Source: Trichosphaerium sp. ATCC 40318 (taxonomy: Eukaryota; Discosea; Flabellinia; Trichosidae). From it: a DNA stretch of 64,000 nucleotides. The stretch lies in the NCBI GenBank assembly GCA_038496445.1, contig JALMLS010000642.1, positions 1 to 64,000 of the forward strand, given 5' to 3'. The position numbers and the translations under genes were made by a program. Within the stretch, counting starts at the first letter, position 1, and the number at the start of each line of letters is the position of its first letter. Shown piece by piece: positions 1 through 10,043 of the stretch. The notes below the pieces were generated by a model. That model made no database searches, was not told the DNA's origin, and saw nothing but the letters and a program-made list of their open reading frames with translations.

Positions 1-828
1 TGACGAGTATAAAAGAGTATTTAGAACATTGTACATAGTTACATCCTATTGTAGTGATGGTAAACGACTAGAGTCGAGCCGAGTTAAAATCAACTAGTCG
101 ACTTTAATTTGTTGATCAACCCACTCAGTGGCTGAGAAATTGAATAACTTTCAGAAAAAAGCGGGAAGAGTATCACCTTGAGCGCTATGATGACATTGTA
201 TTGCTAACATTAGAACAGGCTATATTTCGTTTTTAATGTAGATGTTCTTTCAAGAAGTGTTGACGGGAACAGCATATTTTTTACCTTGTCAAAGGGAAGA
301 CAGTACCATAGACGTTCAGTGGCTCAGTTGGTCGAAAGTATGGCGTTAGTCGACTATTTAACATCACGTCCATATTGGAGATCCTTTCAAGGTCCTATAA
401 CTAGAACGTTGAATTCACAATTCTGCTTTGTAGCTTGTTATACCAAGAAATACCACTTGTAACCTAGATGTACTCAAATATTCCAGTACAATAAAATGTG
501 TTGTCACGCCAACAAGCAGTTTTTTTGCTAATTCTTGGAAGGCTTTATTTCTACCAACTTCAACAAAACTAGACGCTTACAACAGATCGAAAAACTCTGC
601 CGCACCCAATTTATAAGGTGCTCAGCTATTGTAGCTTTATATGAAACTGACGTTGACCAAATGTCTGTAACAGAAAAAACACGTGTCTTGCTACCAGCAA
701 TAATCTTAAACTTGATGGCATCAAATGGCATCAAAACGAAAGGCACATCATCTTCACCTAAAACTGTCACTGTAAACGTTATTCTAATGAAATCAATAGC
801 TAAACGAAACAACGTTTGATTCCTGTAG
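1..828. other. intergenic, no gene recognised
   Basis: The first 830 bases hold short open frames on both strands around 528-845, but none shows a domain or a sensible splice context. A possible intron acceptor (TTCCTGTAG) ends at 828, directly before the F-box/MORN reading frame. This suggests an upstream non-coding or unrecognised exon of that gene lies here. Confidence 0.4.
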
Positions 829-1450
829 GTTGCTGCACCTCCCAATGGAACTACAGCTCTATATCATTGATTTAGAAAGCGAAATAGATTACAAGTGGCC
901 TTTGCTATCAAAATACACGGCAACAACAACAAGATTTGATAGAGACTTGAAAAAGAATGCAAAGTGGATTCAGAAAGGACACCGTTTCAAAATCCTTGTT
1001 ACTTGGAGTCATGGTCAAAAACATGGAGAGTACAAGAGTTGGTACCTTAATAGTGATCAAGTGTATGAGGAATACCAGCATGTTAATGGTAAAATTGAAG
1101 GAGAGTACAAGGTATGGTCTTCTCGTGGTGACTTATACAAGAAGTGTCATTATGTTAGAGGTCTGCTTAGTGGAGAATACATAGAGTACGACAAAGGCTC
1201 ATTGAAAAAGCATTGTCATTTTTTAGATGGTAAGGTTGAAGGAGAGTACAAGAAGTGGTACAAGAAAGGACAGTTGCAGGTGCATTGCCATTTTGTGAGT
1301 GGTGTAAGGCACGGAAAGTGCAAAAAGTGGTATGACAATGGTCAGTTGCAGTTTACTGGTTCATATGATAATGGCAGAGTGGATGGAGAATGTAAGTATT
1401 GGCGTAGTACTGGTCAGTTGACCAGAGCATGTACATATAGCAATCGGTAG
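829..1450 (+). CDS. F-box-like / MORN_2-repeat protein, copy 1
   Basis: Role unknown; by architecture it is a possible F-box adaptor with a repeat surface for partner binding. The frame opens after an AG acceptor with an F-box-like leader (LPMELQLYIIDLES) and a conserved block KWPLLSK. It then runs through about seven degenerate 22-24 residue MORN-variant units of the type GEYKSWY...GQL. The coding part is a single exon. The first in-frame ATG is at 845, inside the F-box leader, so the true start may lie in an upstream exon or the copy may be 5' truncated. It is closely related to the decayed copy at 15305-15983 and more distantly to 43045-44637. The repeat class resembles YwqK/MORN_2 (PF07661) proteins common in bacteria and Marseilleviridae; that link is from memory. 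Confidence 0.7.
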
Positions 1451-1733
1451 ACTGAGCAAACCCTTGCGTTACAGTGGACGACAAAGACTTTCCTCTTCAA
1501 AAAAGAGATGACAGTGCATAAAATTAAAACAAGTTTTGGTTATTTTTTCTCCATTTATTTTTTTGATTCAACTTCACTAAGTTGCTCAGTGATAGATTCC
1601 TCTGATTCCCATTTACGATCCCTAAAAGAGGGAATTAATTCACCATAATCTCAACAGTAGTTGACCAGAAAAAACAGAGAAAATATCAAACTACAAAGAT
1701 AAAAAAAAACGGTCGAAAAAGTGAATCTTTGCT

Positions 1734-4700
1734 TTACCTCTTTGATGCTCGCTTAGTTATAAGCTTTCTACTATCCTCTTCATTTGATGCTCTAGAACTT
1801 ACAATACTGCTCACTAATGATGAGCTTTTAAAATGTCTTCTTTTTTTACTTCTGGAGCTCTTTGAAGAAAACAGTTTAGAGTTTTTGTTTAAAAGTGATT
1901 TCTTGTCTTACCCTCTTTGAAGACTGCAACGTAGTCTCTGAGTTTGTTAAGTTATCTGTATCCACGTTAAGATTAAGTGTATCTGCAGCTGTTCTCATTG
2001 GTGCTTTTACATTCGTTGTACGTGTTGAATGAGTTCGTTTTCTTCTTGAGCTGGTACTAATACCATTTTTCAAATCGTTTCCTTGTCTTGAAGCCAAAGA
2101 TATTTGTCGCACGTGTTTTTGTTGTTTCTTAGATCCCAATGATAGTCTTTTTGATTTTTTAGCTATTTCAGCTGACTGCTTATCGACTTGTATGTTCATT
2201 GTTGCACTACAAATAAAATAAATAAAATAATGAAGACATCAAGTCAGTAAGTAAAAACACTCGTTCAACTTTACCCTGCGCTGTTTTTTGTTGGTGGCCA
2301 GTTTCGTTTTGGTGTTGGTGAAGTATTAATGGTGTCTAGATCTTCCACTGTAGCTCTTTTAACTCTAAAAAAAACGAAATAATTAGTCTCCAACGAATGG
2401 CATAAGGACTTGACCGTTTGGTCTTCTTTTTGAAAGGTTTTTTAAATACGTACTTCGGGCTTTCTACTGTAGTTTCTAGTGTTGCGTTTGGGTCAAGAGT
2501 ATCAGATCGTATGGTACTATGCGTATTCGATGCTATGCCTATATCCTCTACAGTACTTGTACCATTTGGAGAAAGTACTGAGCGGATACCAGAGTCAAAT
2601 GTTCTGATAGGTGATATATCAGGGTTGCTTCCTGAGTTCTGAGTGACGATTTTTGAGGTGTACGATAAGAATTTTGATATGAATAAAATACCAATAGTTG
2701 TAGCGGACCATATCATGATACCTATGAAGTGTCAGCGAAAAAAGAAAAATAGGAATAAAATAAGAAACAAAACTGGAAAAAAACACAATCTGGCGTGGGC
2801 TAACAACAGAACAAAGAAAATTGAGCACACCCATAAATTTAAGTATTAATAATATCCTATCAAAGATATCTCAGGCGTTAATAGATACTTGGTGATGAGT
2901 AATCACTGTGGTTTTGTAAAAGTAATCGAAATCAAAAAGTTTCATTTTCTTTTGAACGTACAAACAGCATAAGCGATAAATGTTGACACAAACTCATCTT
3001 GCCATAATGCATACAATACCCCCGATGTTATAATAAACATAATAATTGATACCAAAGTCTTAAACCAGGTCAAAAAGAACCAAGAATAAAAAAAAAGTAC
3101 AAAAAATTAACATACAACATATCCAAGGTATCTCGGCTCTCTTGCCCATAAATCTACTGACCTTGCGTACCAGCTAAGTGCAGCATTGCAGACAAGTATT
3201 AAACTCTACTTCAATTTAGCTCATATGCTCAAAAAGAGTGACACATACCAAAGCAAAGGCAAGAATCGCAAACCACGTTGCCATTTTCGAATGATAACAA
3301 GAAAGTGAAACTAAAGGTTCTCCACTTCTCTCAACAATAAACTGCTTTGGAGAAAAATCATCTGCTGTAGACGCTACCAGTACCTTCATAACGTAAATTA
3401 AATATAGCTCGCCCGCATTGACTTACAAGCAAGATTGGATAGAGCGTAGCTAAAGCAATAACACAAGCCAAAATTTGAGGAATTATTTTCTTTTGAACAT
3501 CTTTGCTGTACAAGGCCACTATTAATCTGCCACCTACAGCCCTAATATCATTGTTAGATAAAAATAAAGGAATAGTATTACCCCATGCTCAAAGTAAAAC
3601 CGCATACTGATAACCAAAGACGAAGGCTACAAGTGAACGTAGTAACTTCTAAATACCTACAAAATTACTTAGCTCAAATCTACTATAATTTGTGTCACGT
3701 GCCAGAAATATATTGATATTATTAATAGAATTGTACCGTTGCAATAAGTGAGCAAAAATACTCCGGATTCGCCAAAGGATGTACGTAATCGTAAGAGAAT
3801 GACCTAATTGAAAAAAAGAAACATTTAGTAAAGTTTCGCCAATTGCTCAAATGTCTGTACCATGCAACAAACGGAAAGTATGCCAATTAGCCATATGGTA
3901 ATAAATACTAACATCACTATTCCCTCCACTCTTTCTATTAAAGTATACTCTACAGTAGATTTCAGTGAACTATTAAGAAAGCTCAAGTGGTTTAAAAGTT
4001 CACGTACCATCAAGGGTTCCATAACCAATATTATTCAAAGTAGTCGTGAGAGGATTGTTGGATCCAGTAGAAGATGTTAACGTCCATTTACCGTCATATT
4101 GGGCAGCCTTCATCCAGGCACCGTTAGACCGGTCAAAGTGCCACATAAAAAGTCCGCTCCATTTTAAAGTCAGTCAAACTGTAAAAATTCCTTTCACCGT
4201 TTGGTACCTTAATCTTCTACTGTCGTTTAAATTTACATGACCACTTTTCCCTTCAATAGATACGCTATTTAAGGCAATTATTGGATCCTCACCAGCCTAA
4301 CTGTGTAAGCAAAAAAAAAATACCAAAAGGAATCTTTTACTTGGTTTTTAAACATCTCATCTAGAAGCTGAATTGTATCATACAGATACCCATACTCGCC
4401 GTTTCTACAAAAAACATTAAAATTGACAAAAGGGAACATCTTAAAAATATCGTACACATCGTCGAAGTTATCTGCGAAGTCACTAAAGTTTTTGGAAAGA
4501 ACTTCAGTACCAATAATAAGTACATTCTGTAAATCATCTTGGGTTAATGTATTTTCCGCTAAAAGTGACTGTCCTTTCATGCGTTATAAATAAATGAAGT
4601 TGTCAAAACCATCTAACCTATTATTGCTTCAGCTTGTTGACAATATACAACCCAAACATAGTGTTTAGAAGTGAGCTCCAAATCTCTAAAACAACAATCA

Positions 4701-5664
4701 AAAATTTGGTAAATAATGTAAGAACAATTTTATAGAAACACCCTTTACCGCACCTTGCTACTCTCAATATACTCAAAAATGCCTGTACATCGTCTGCGAT
4801 TACTACTCTTATACGTGACTGCGCTTTAATGGATATTTCAAGCGCTTCAATAACGTCAGAATCTCTGACTTCGTCAGTGTAAACTACATGCTTTATATTC
4901 TCTTTTATAACGGCTTGGCTTGAATCAAAGCGTTCTATAGCCACTACCAGAGTGTTAATATAGTGCTTACAGCCATAAAAACACAAAATACGTCTTTGTT
5001 CAAAAAACGTGACTAGCACGTGCCTTCGCCTGTATTGGGGTATTTAAAAGCAGTTATCACGAACGGTATTCTCCAACCCATAAAAGATGTAAAACTACCC
5101 AAAGAAGCCGCAGTATCAAATAAAGTAGGTGCTACATTGAAGTAGGAATGGTTTTGATATAATTCTATACTCTGTACAATACTCCAAGGTATCTATTGAG
5201 AAAAAGGAAAAAAAATAAGTTAGGAATCCCAAAAGAAGATTTTATAAACTTGTAATGTCCCACTGCGTACTGTAAGTCTATTGAGTATTTGGACAATTGA
5301 CGGCAACCCCTCTACTCTACTATGTACAATCAAGGCACTGCTGTCATTGGCAAAGTCTGAAATTACTCCCTGAGTACGTATGAGGTCATTTTCTAAAAGT
5401 ATTTAAAAAAGGACAAGGCGAATTGTTCGAAAGAAATATAGATGTAAACCGGGTAAGCTTGTATTTGTGCCAGTGTTTGTTATTTGTACCATCTATTTGC
5501 CAACAAGATATGTTAGAGTTTAATTCAGCGTTCAAATTCGATACAATAGCGACCCAGGGCGAAGAACCAGAGCAACTTGTTGCTACGACACTTATTGTTC
5601 CAAATGCACGTGCGGTTGATATGTACAGTAGGAAATAAGCCGTAGCTATAAATATGGACGCCAT
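1734..5664 (-). CDS. GABA-B-like class C G-protein-coupled receptor
   Basis: Predicted plasma-membrane metabotropic receptor. It begins at 5664 with a signal peptide (MASIFIATAYFLLYIS), followed by a periplasmic-binding-protein-like ligand domain spread over several exons (4.05-5.66 kb; segments such as SYFNVAPTLFDT and RNGEYGYLYDTIQLLD). Seven membrane segments follow. The TM3 exon near 3600-3650 reads SLRLWLSVCGFTLSMG, very close to the GABA-B TM3 signature. The post-TM5 exon near 3140-3180 has DLWAREPRYLGY, where GABA-B receptors carry a WETR...KYIG pattern. TM7 is near 2660-2715. The C-terminal tail is long, basic and Ser/Thr-rich (1.73-2.6 kb), ends KLITKRASKR and has no recognised domain. 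An apparent in-frame TGA at 4174-4176 is removed by a 51-nt intron with a CTGAC branch-like site, so the gene looks intact. About 15 exons. Confidence 0.85.
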
Positions 5665-6199
5665 ATCACGTCGTGGTTGGGCTCTTTAATAGTATTGTGC
5701 CGCTTAAAATGTGCGTAAAGCAAAACACAATTAAGACGGGAAAAAAAATGGTAATAATAGATGACGACACATGTAAAGCGTGGATTTATGGTAGTTCCAT
5801 AAAATCTGACGCTATCTACTCTTAAAAAACTTGTGGAAAGGTAGAATTGCGATACATTTATACTGAAACAAAGTAAGCGCTCGTACACTTGCTTTCAAGA
5901 TGCAAAATGCAGAGTGTCAACCATAACTGTCAACCCAACTATTGCCCCATGACATACACAGAGGCCGCAAGACCAGGCGAAAAAGCATATAGATGCCTAG
6001 AAAGGCGTACCATGATCAAAGTACACCAAACGTTGAGAAAAAGACCACTGAAGTTAATTATATTCGTGTGCAAGCCGCAAGGGATATCCTACGTTAGTTA
6101 TTCAGTAAAATAAGCATTACTTAACCGTTTGGTGGCAAGACAATTCAATAAAGTTCCGTGCGCTCTAAACCGCAACGTAATAGCATAATTTCGCGCAAA
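5665..6199. promoter_or_regulatory. divergent intergenic region, receptor / ARL1
   Basis: These 535 bases separate two divergently transcribed genes, so both promoters must lie here. I see no convincing TATA box and no further gene. Confidence 0.4.
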
Positions 6200-7463
6200 A
6201 TGGGTATGAATTTGTGCTGTGACGTTGCGTTCTAAAAAATTCTGTAGGTTCGCTTTTCGGTAAGTTGTTTGATGGTATCTGGGGTAACAAGGAAGTGCGC
6301 ATATTAATTCTAGGCTTGGATAGCGCCGGCAAGACTGTAAGTTGTTCAAATTGAGCCAAACTGATTAGTTTAGACAATACTGTATCAATTACACTGCGGT
6401 GAAGTGGTCACAACAATACCTAGTACGTTTTTACAATTTACCATTAACAAACTTCGCTAATCGCGTCTTTAGCCATAGGATTTAATGTGGAAACGGTGGT
6501 GTATAAAAATATAAAGTTTCAAGGTAAGCAGACAATCCATCATTTTTAAAAACACTAACGGGCAATAGTTTGGGATCTTGGAGGGTGCGTTGTACTTTTT
6601 ACCTACAAAACATACAACACGTTGTCAAATAATCAAAATCTTCAATTTATGCGTAAACGCTGTAACAGCTAGCACTTGCGCTTCGTATACTTCTATTTGC
6701 TAAACGAGCAATTAGCCAAACAAGTATTCGCCCTTATTGGCGATGCTACTATGAGAACCAACCGACACATGGTATAATATACGTTATTGATAGTGCAGAT
6801 ACTGATAGGTTGGCAACGTCGAGAGAGGAGCTTCATAACTTATTAGCTGTACGTTTTTAACATGGATTTGTCTTGGACGTATTTTTTTTGGTTCTTTCTC
6901 TTTGAAATGGAGCTCTACACGACTTTTTTTCTTACACATACCTTGTTTGTTTAACTACAATTAATGCTGATCGTATGGCATTAAATTGAATAGCTGACGA
7001 GCTCTTGATATGTTTTTTTACGAAAGATTGTGTGAAATTTATTCATGTTGACATTTCTTTATTAGGAGGAAGAACTACAAGGTGTCAAGCTACTTATTTT
7101 TGCTAATAAACAAGATTTATCTGGTGCTATGTCAGTAGCAGCTGTTAGTGAGGGATTAGGTCTAACAGAAATAAAAGACAGGCAAGAGATTATTTATTTT
7201 CTGCTCTTCGACAAAAACTAAAAAAAATCAGTCACTCACGCTTTTAATAGGCAATGGGCAATTTTTAAATCATCTGCAATTAAAGGTGAAGGTCTATATG
7301 AGGGTTTAGACTGGTAAGTTTCGCGTATAAATGACTAAGAGTGACATTGGTTTTTTTTTTTTTTTTTGAAGTTTTTGAAAAAAATGACTTATACGACGCG
7401 ATTACGTCCTGATTTTTGCGTTTTAGGATGGTAAGCGCTATAAACAATACTATTAAAAGCTAG
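6200..7463 (+). CDS. ARL1: ARL1-type ADP-ribosylation-factor-like GTPase
   Basis: Small Arf-family GTPase that recruits golgins at the trans-Golgi. Nine exons splice to about 180 residues, the family length. Exon 1 is four bases (6200-6203); splicing over a 44-nt intron gives an N-terminal MGSLFGK with the Gly2 myristoylation site. Seen motifs: P-loop GLDSAGKT at residues 24-31, effector-region TIGFNVETV, switch [19 protein letters not shown], base-binding NKQD and a C-terminal [10 protein letters not shown] helix. The RPYWRCYY and [10 protein letters not shown] context favours ARL1 over ARF1. The intron at 7182-7250 is GC-AG (exon AAAGACAG, then GCAAGA), needed to keep the frame at KDRQW. 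The gene ends TAG at 7461-7463. A second Arf-like subfamily is possible but less likely. Confidence 0.92.
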
Positions 7464-7964
7464 AAAAGCAAAAGCACCCACTCAGATTAATTTTCTGTCT
7501 TTTGTTCAAAAAACACTAAAGAATTGCCACCATCCACTTCCAGACCATCGATGAACACTAAATTTATGGTTTTTATCGTTGATACCTAACTCTCTAATCA
7601 CGTAAAATATGCTCTGTAAAAATAAACAAAACACAAATGTTTGTCACAGTAATACAAGCAGCTTGTTTCGTTTAGTATTCAGTACCAACAATTCGCAACT
7701 GGAAATTAAACGAAGCAATCTAGAAAAGGATTTCTACGCCGTAGTAAGTGGTGTATATGCGTCACAAGGCTCCCGCTGTTTGGTAACCCTGAGAATACCT
7801 TTCTTGGCCGGTATCTTGTAGTTTCCCTGAGAAATATTGGAGACGTGTTATCAAACGCTTATTGGGCGGCTAACGAGTTGCATATCCATTTTTGTAGTTT
7901 GCTTAACGGCTTTCTGTTAAGGAGTTGGGAAATGTCATTTTCCAGTTGATAAACAACGTATAAA
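7464..7964. other. intergenic, nothing recognised
   Basis: About 500 bases between ARL1 and the DUF1295 gene. The open frame near 7609-7821 has no recognisable domain and no splice or composition support. Confidence 0.4.
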
Positions 7965-8912
7965 ATGCCAGCAAGCGCAGCAGAACTAGAAAATGTCAAA
8001 ACAGTTAATAACGCTGTTGGTTGGTTAAATTACTTCCTAATGACGCTTTGCTTTGTCGCATTGATCCAATCACCACTTTGTACAGCGACTATCGTCAACG
8101 TTATCTTACAAACACTTGTTTTCTTGTACTGCGCTGCAATTCCATCCTATCGCACTGGTATAATGTCGTGGGTCGATCTAGCATGGCCTTGGGGCCTTGT
8201 AGCCATGGGCGTACAACAGATATTCTGGACAGCCCAAAACGGTCATTTTGCCAAAGGATACGTTTTCTCTGCCTGTTACCTTCTCGCTGGACTAAGAATG
8301 GGTTTACCTATGCGAGGGTATGTTGTTTACAGTAAAGGGAAGATATCAGAGTTCAAGAGATATCAATTTCATAAAATGTTATGGAAAGAAGAGCACGGAG
8401 AAGGATTTCTTGATACATTCCAAGGAAAAATGCATATGCAAAAAGACATTTGGTATCAAGCTTTATTGAATATCACTCTGTTGGGATTGCCAAGCTATAT
8501 CATTGCTGCTGATACAACAACTAATTTTAGCACATTCGAAATGGTTGGTATTTTTTTATGGATTTTCGGTTTTGCTTTTGAGCACGTGGGTGATTTACAA
8601 AAGAAGGCTTTTATAAAAAAGAACCGCGGAGGCATTTGTAATGTTGGTTTGTGGAGGTATACTAGACACCCAAACTATTTCGGAGAATGGATGGTTTGGA
8701 ACGGACTTATCATCGCTTCAATACCTTCTGCCTTACGGTTGTTAAGTGGATGGCAAGGCGCTGTCATTGCTGGTTGTTTGTTTTATGTTAGCCCAGCTAT
8801 TTATCATATTCTTGTATACTTTACAGGCGCTTTTCCTGCTGAATATATGTCAAAAAGAGAAGGTTGGGAAGAGTATAAAGCAAAGACCAGTATGTTCTTT
8901 CCAAGATGTTGA
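7965..8912 (+). CDS. DUF1295 / steroid 5-alpha-reductase-like membrane protein
   Basis: Intact intronless frame of 315 residues starting at ATG 7965. It has about seven hydrophobic segments (for example around residues 20-60, 70-85, 165-185, 195-215 and 245-290). The family-defining C-terminal block GLWRYTRHPNYFGEWMVW lies near residues 228-245 and is followed by the closing FFPRC. This block matches the steroid-reductase C-terminal / ICMT-like fold of PF06966, whose members bind NADPH and act on lipids; the substrate here cannot be told. The N-terminal WVDLAWPWG motif is also typical of the family. The absence of introns is striking next to neighbours with exons of 20-150 nt. A retrogene or horizontally acquired gene are both possible. 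Confidence 0.88.
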   Translation: MPASAAELENVKTVNNAVGWLNYFLMTLCFVALIQSPLCTATIVNVILQTLVFLYCAAIPSYRTGIMSWVDLAWPWGLVAMGVQQIFWTAQNGHFAKGYVFSACYLLAGLRMGLPMRGYVVYSKGKISEFKRYQFHKMLWKEEHGEGFLDTFQGKMHMQKDIWYQALLNITLLGLPSYIIAADTTTNFSTFEMVGIFLWIFGFAFEHVGDLQKKAFIKKNRGGICNVGLWRYTRHPNYFGEWMVWNGLIIASIPSALRLLSGWQGAVIAGCLFYVSPAIYHILVYFTGAFPAEYMSKREGWEEYKAKTSMFFPRC

Positions 8913-8994
8913 AAAAAAAAAACCAATAAACTCACACCAATTTTTTTGTCTACCCATGGTTGTTGCGTACTCTTAACAATCTATAAATTATTAG
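8913..8994. other. 3' flank of DUF1295 gene
   Basis: Short A-rich trailer after the stop codon, leading into the hairpin at 8995-9065. Confidence 0.3.
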
Positions 8995-9065
8995 TTAGTT
9001 TTCCATTTGTACTGAGCATAACGTTGTAAGAAGTTGTAGATTGCTCATTACAGATGGAAAACTAA
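8995..9065. repeat. 71-nt imperfect inverted repeat (hairpin)
   Basis: Two 23-nt arms (8995-9017 and 9043-9065) are complementary except at two positions and are separated by a 25-nt loop. The left arm starts TTAGTTTTCCAT and the right arm ends ATGGAAAACTAA. It lies 82 bases downstream of the DUF1295 stop. Size and mismatch pattern are compatible with a small-RNA precursor, a 3'-UTR structure or a tiny MITE. The sequence alone does not decide. Confidence 0.75.
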
Positions 9066-9169
9066 GTTGTTGCTTTCGGGTTTTAGTTGTGGTATAGTAA
9101 CGGGTAATGTGAGTTTACAAGGTAACTCACGTTTTATAAATCAGTGAATTGTGTGTTCAGTAAACTTAG

Positions 9170-9358
9170 TCTTCAATTCAAGGCAATCGTAGGCATTGGC
9201 TCACATCTGATTTATTCCCTAAAGATGGTATGTTGTGGCATCCAGTAATCGATAATAAGTTGTGGGACAATGGACTTAGCTGGAATCCAAAATCTGGAAT
9301 TTTTTTAGTAAATGGTGTATTGCTATACAAATATTCCTTGTCTAGACTGCGCTTGTAA
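9170..9358 (+). other. possible isolated coding exon or gene fragment
   Basis: An open stretch after an AG acceptor at 9191-9192 reads with a protein-like composition (RHWLTSDLFPKDGMLWHP, then IDNKLWDNGLSWNPKSG) and stops with TAA at 9356-9358. No upstream exon with a start was found and no family was recognised. It could be the last exon of a small gene, a decayed remnant or chance. Confidence 0.25.
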
Positions 9359-9967
9359 TTACAATTGCGAGAATAGTCTTATTAAACGGTATTTAAAGAA
9401 TGAGTTAAACTAAACTTGCTTGCTAGTCACTAACAGCTTTCCAGTAAGCACAGATTTTTACATTGTGTACAGTTTTCTTAAATCACGTGACATTTCAGGC
9501 GTTTGAACGGGCTGGAATGATCCAACTAAGCCAAGCAACCACCCAAAGCACTTTATACGATAGCAAGCAGAAATCACCACCCGACCACTTGAAAACTTTT
9601 CATTTGAAAAAAAAACTACAACCTTTGTTGTTTTTGAGCAAATATCGTCTTGCAAAGGATTGGTCTAAACACTGCAGGTAGTATACAAACCACTCAAGCA
9701 TTATTATTGTACAATGTGATTAGTTAGTACATGCAAGTAAGACAAGTTTCAAAGACAATATTAAGATTCATTCATGTTCTTTATTTTCACATTGAAAATT
9801 ATGAGAATACCGAGATTCTTAGAACGCCTCTCGCAAAAACACTGTCCCGAACATCAACTTTTCCTACACCAACATCAAATTAGTCTATTTCGTATTATAA
9901 TACCATGGTAGTGCTGTACACAATAACAAGTAATAGTGCATGGTCGAGTTATACTTTTAATGTCTTA
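9359..9967. other. intergenic, no gene recognised
   Basis: Contains a short open frame at 9463-9681 without recognisable features. The 3' end of the stretch leads into the dermatopontin-gene promoter element. Confidence 0.35.
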
Positions 9968-9980
9968 ATTCACATGAAAA
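9968..9980 (+). promoter_or_regulatory. shared upstream element of dermatopontin-like gene A
   Basis: AATTCACATGAAA lies about 64-76 bases upstream of the ATG at 10044. Near-identical elements occur at a similar distance upstream of copies B, D and E. An E-box-like TTCAC(A/G)TGA core is common to all four. Confidence 0.5.
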
Positions 9981-10043
9981 TGAAGAACATGTGAACGATT
10001 GAGTGTTGTGTTAAAACCAAACAAACCAAACTGCAAAACAACA

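Noticed and set aside
535-819. Plus-strand frame upstream of F-box/MORN copy 1 as its first exon
   Set aside because: Joining it through GTAAAC...CTGTAG puts the F-box leader out of frame, and the sequence has no recognisable features.
4174-4176. In-frame TGA in the extracellular domain of the GABA-B-like receptor
   Set aside because: A phase-2 intron (GTACCA...ATGGAG, 51 nt, with CTGAC branch-like site) removes it and joins two sensible coding segments, so the gene need not be a pseudogene.
7965-8912. Bacterial contamination as the source of the DUF1295 gene
   Set aside because: The gene lies between intron-bearing genes with the same base composition, so it is part of this genome even if acquired.
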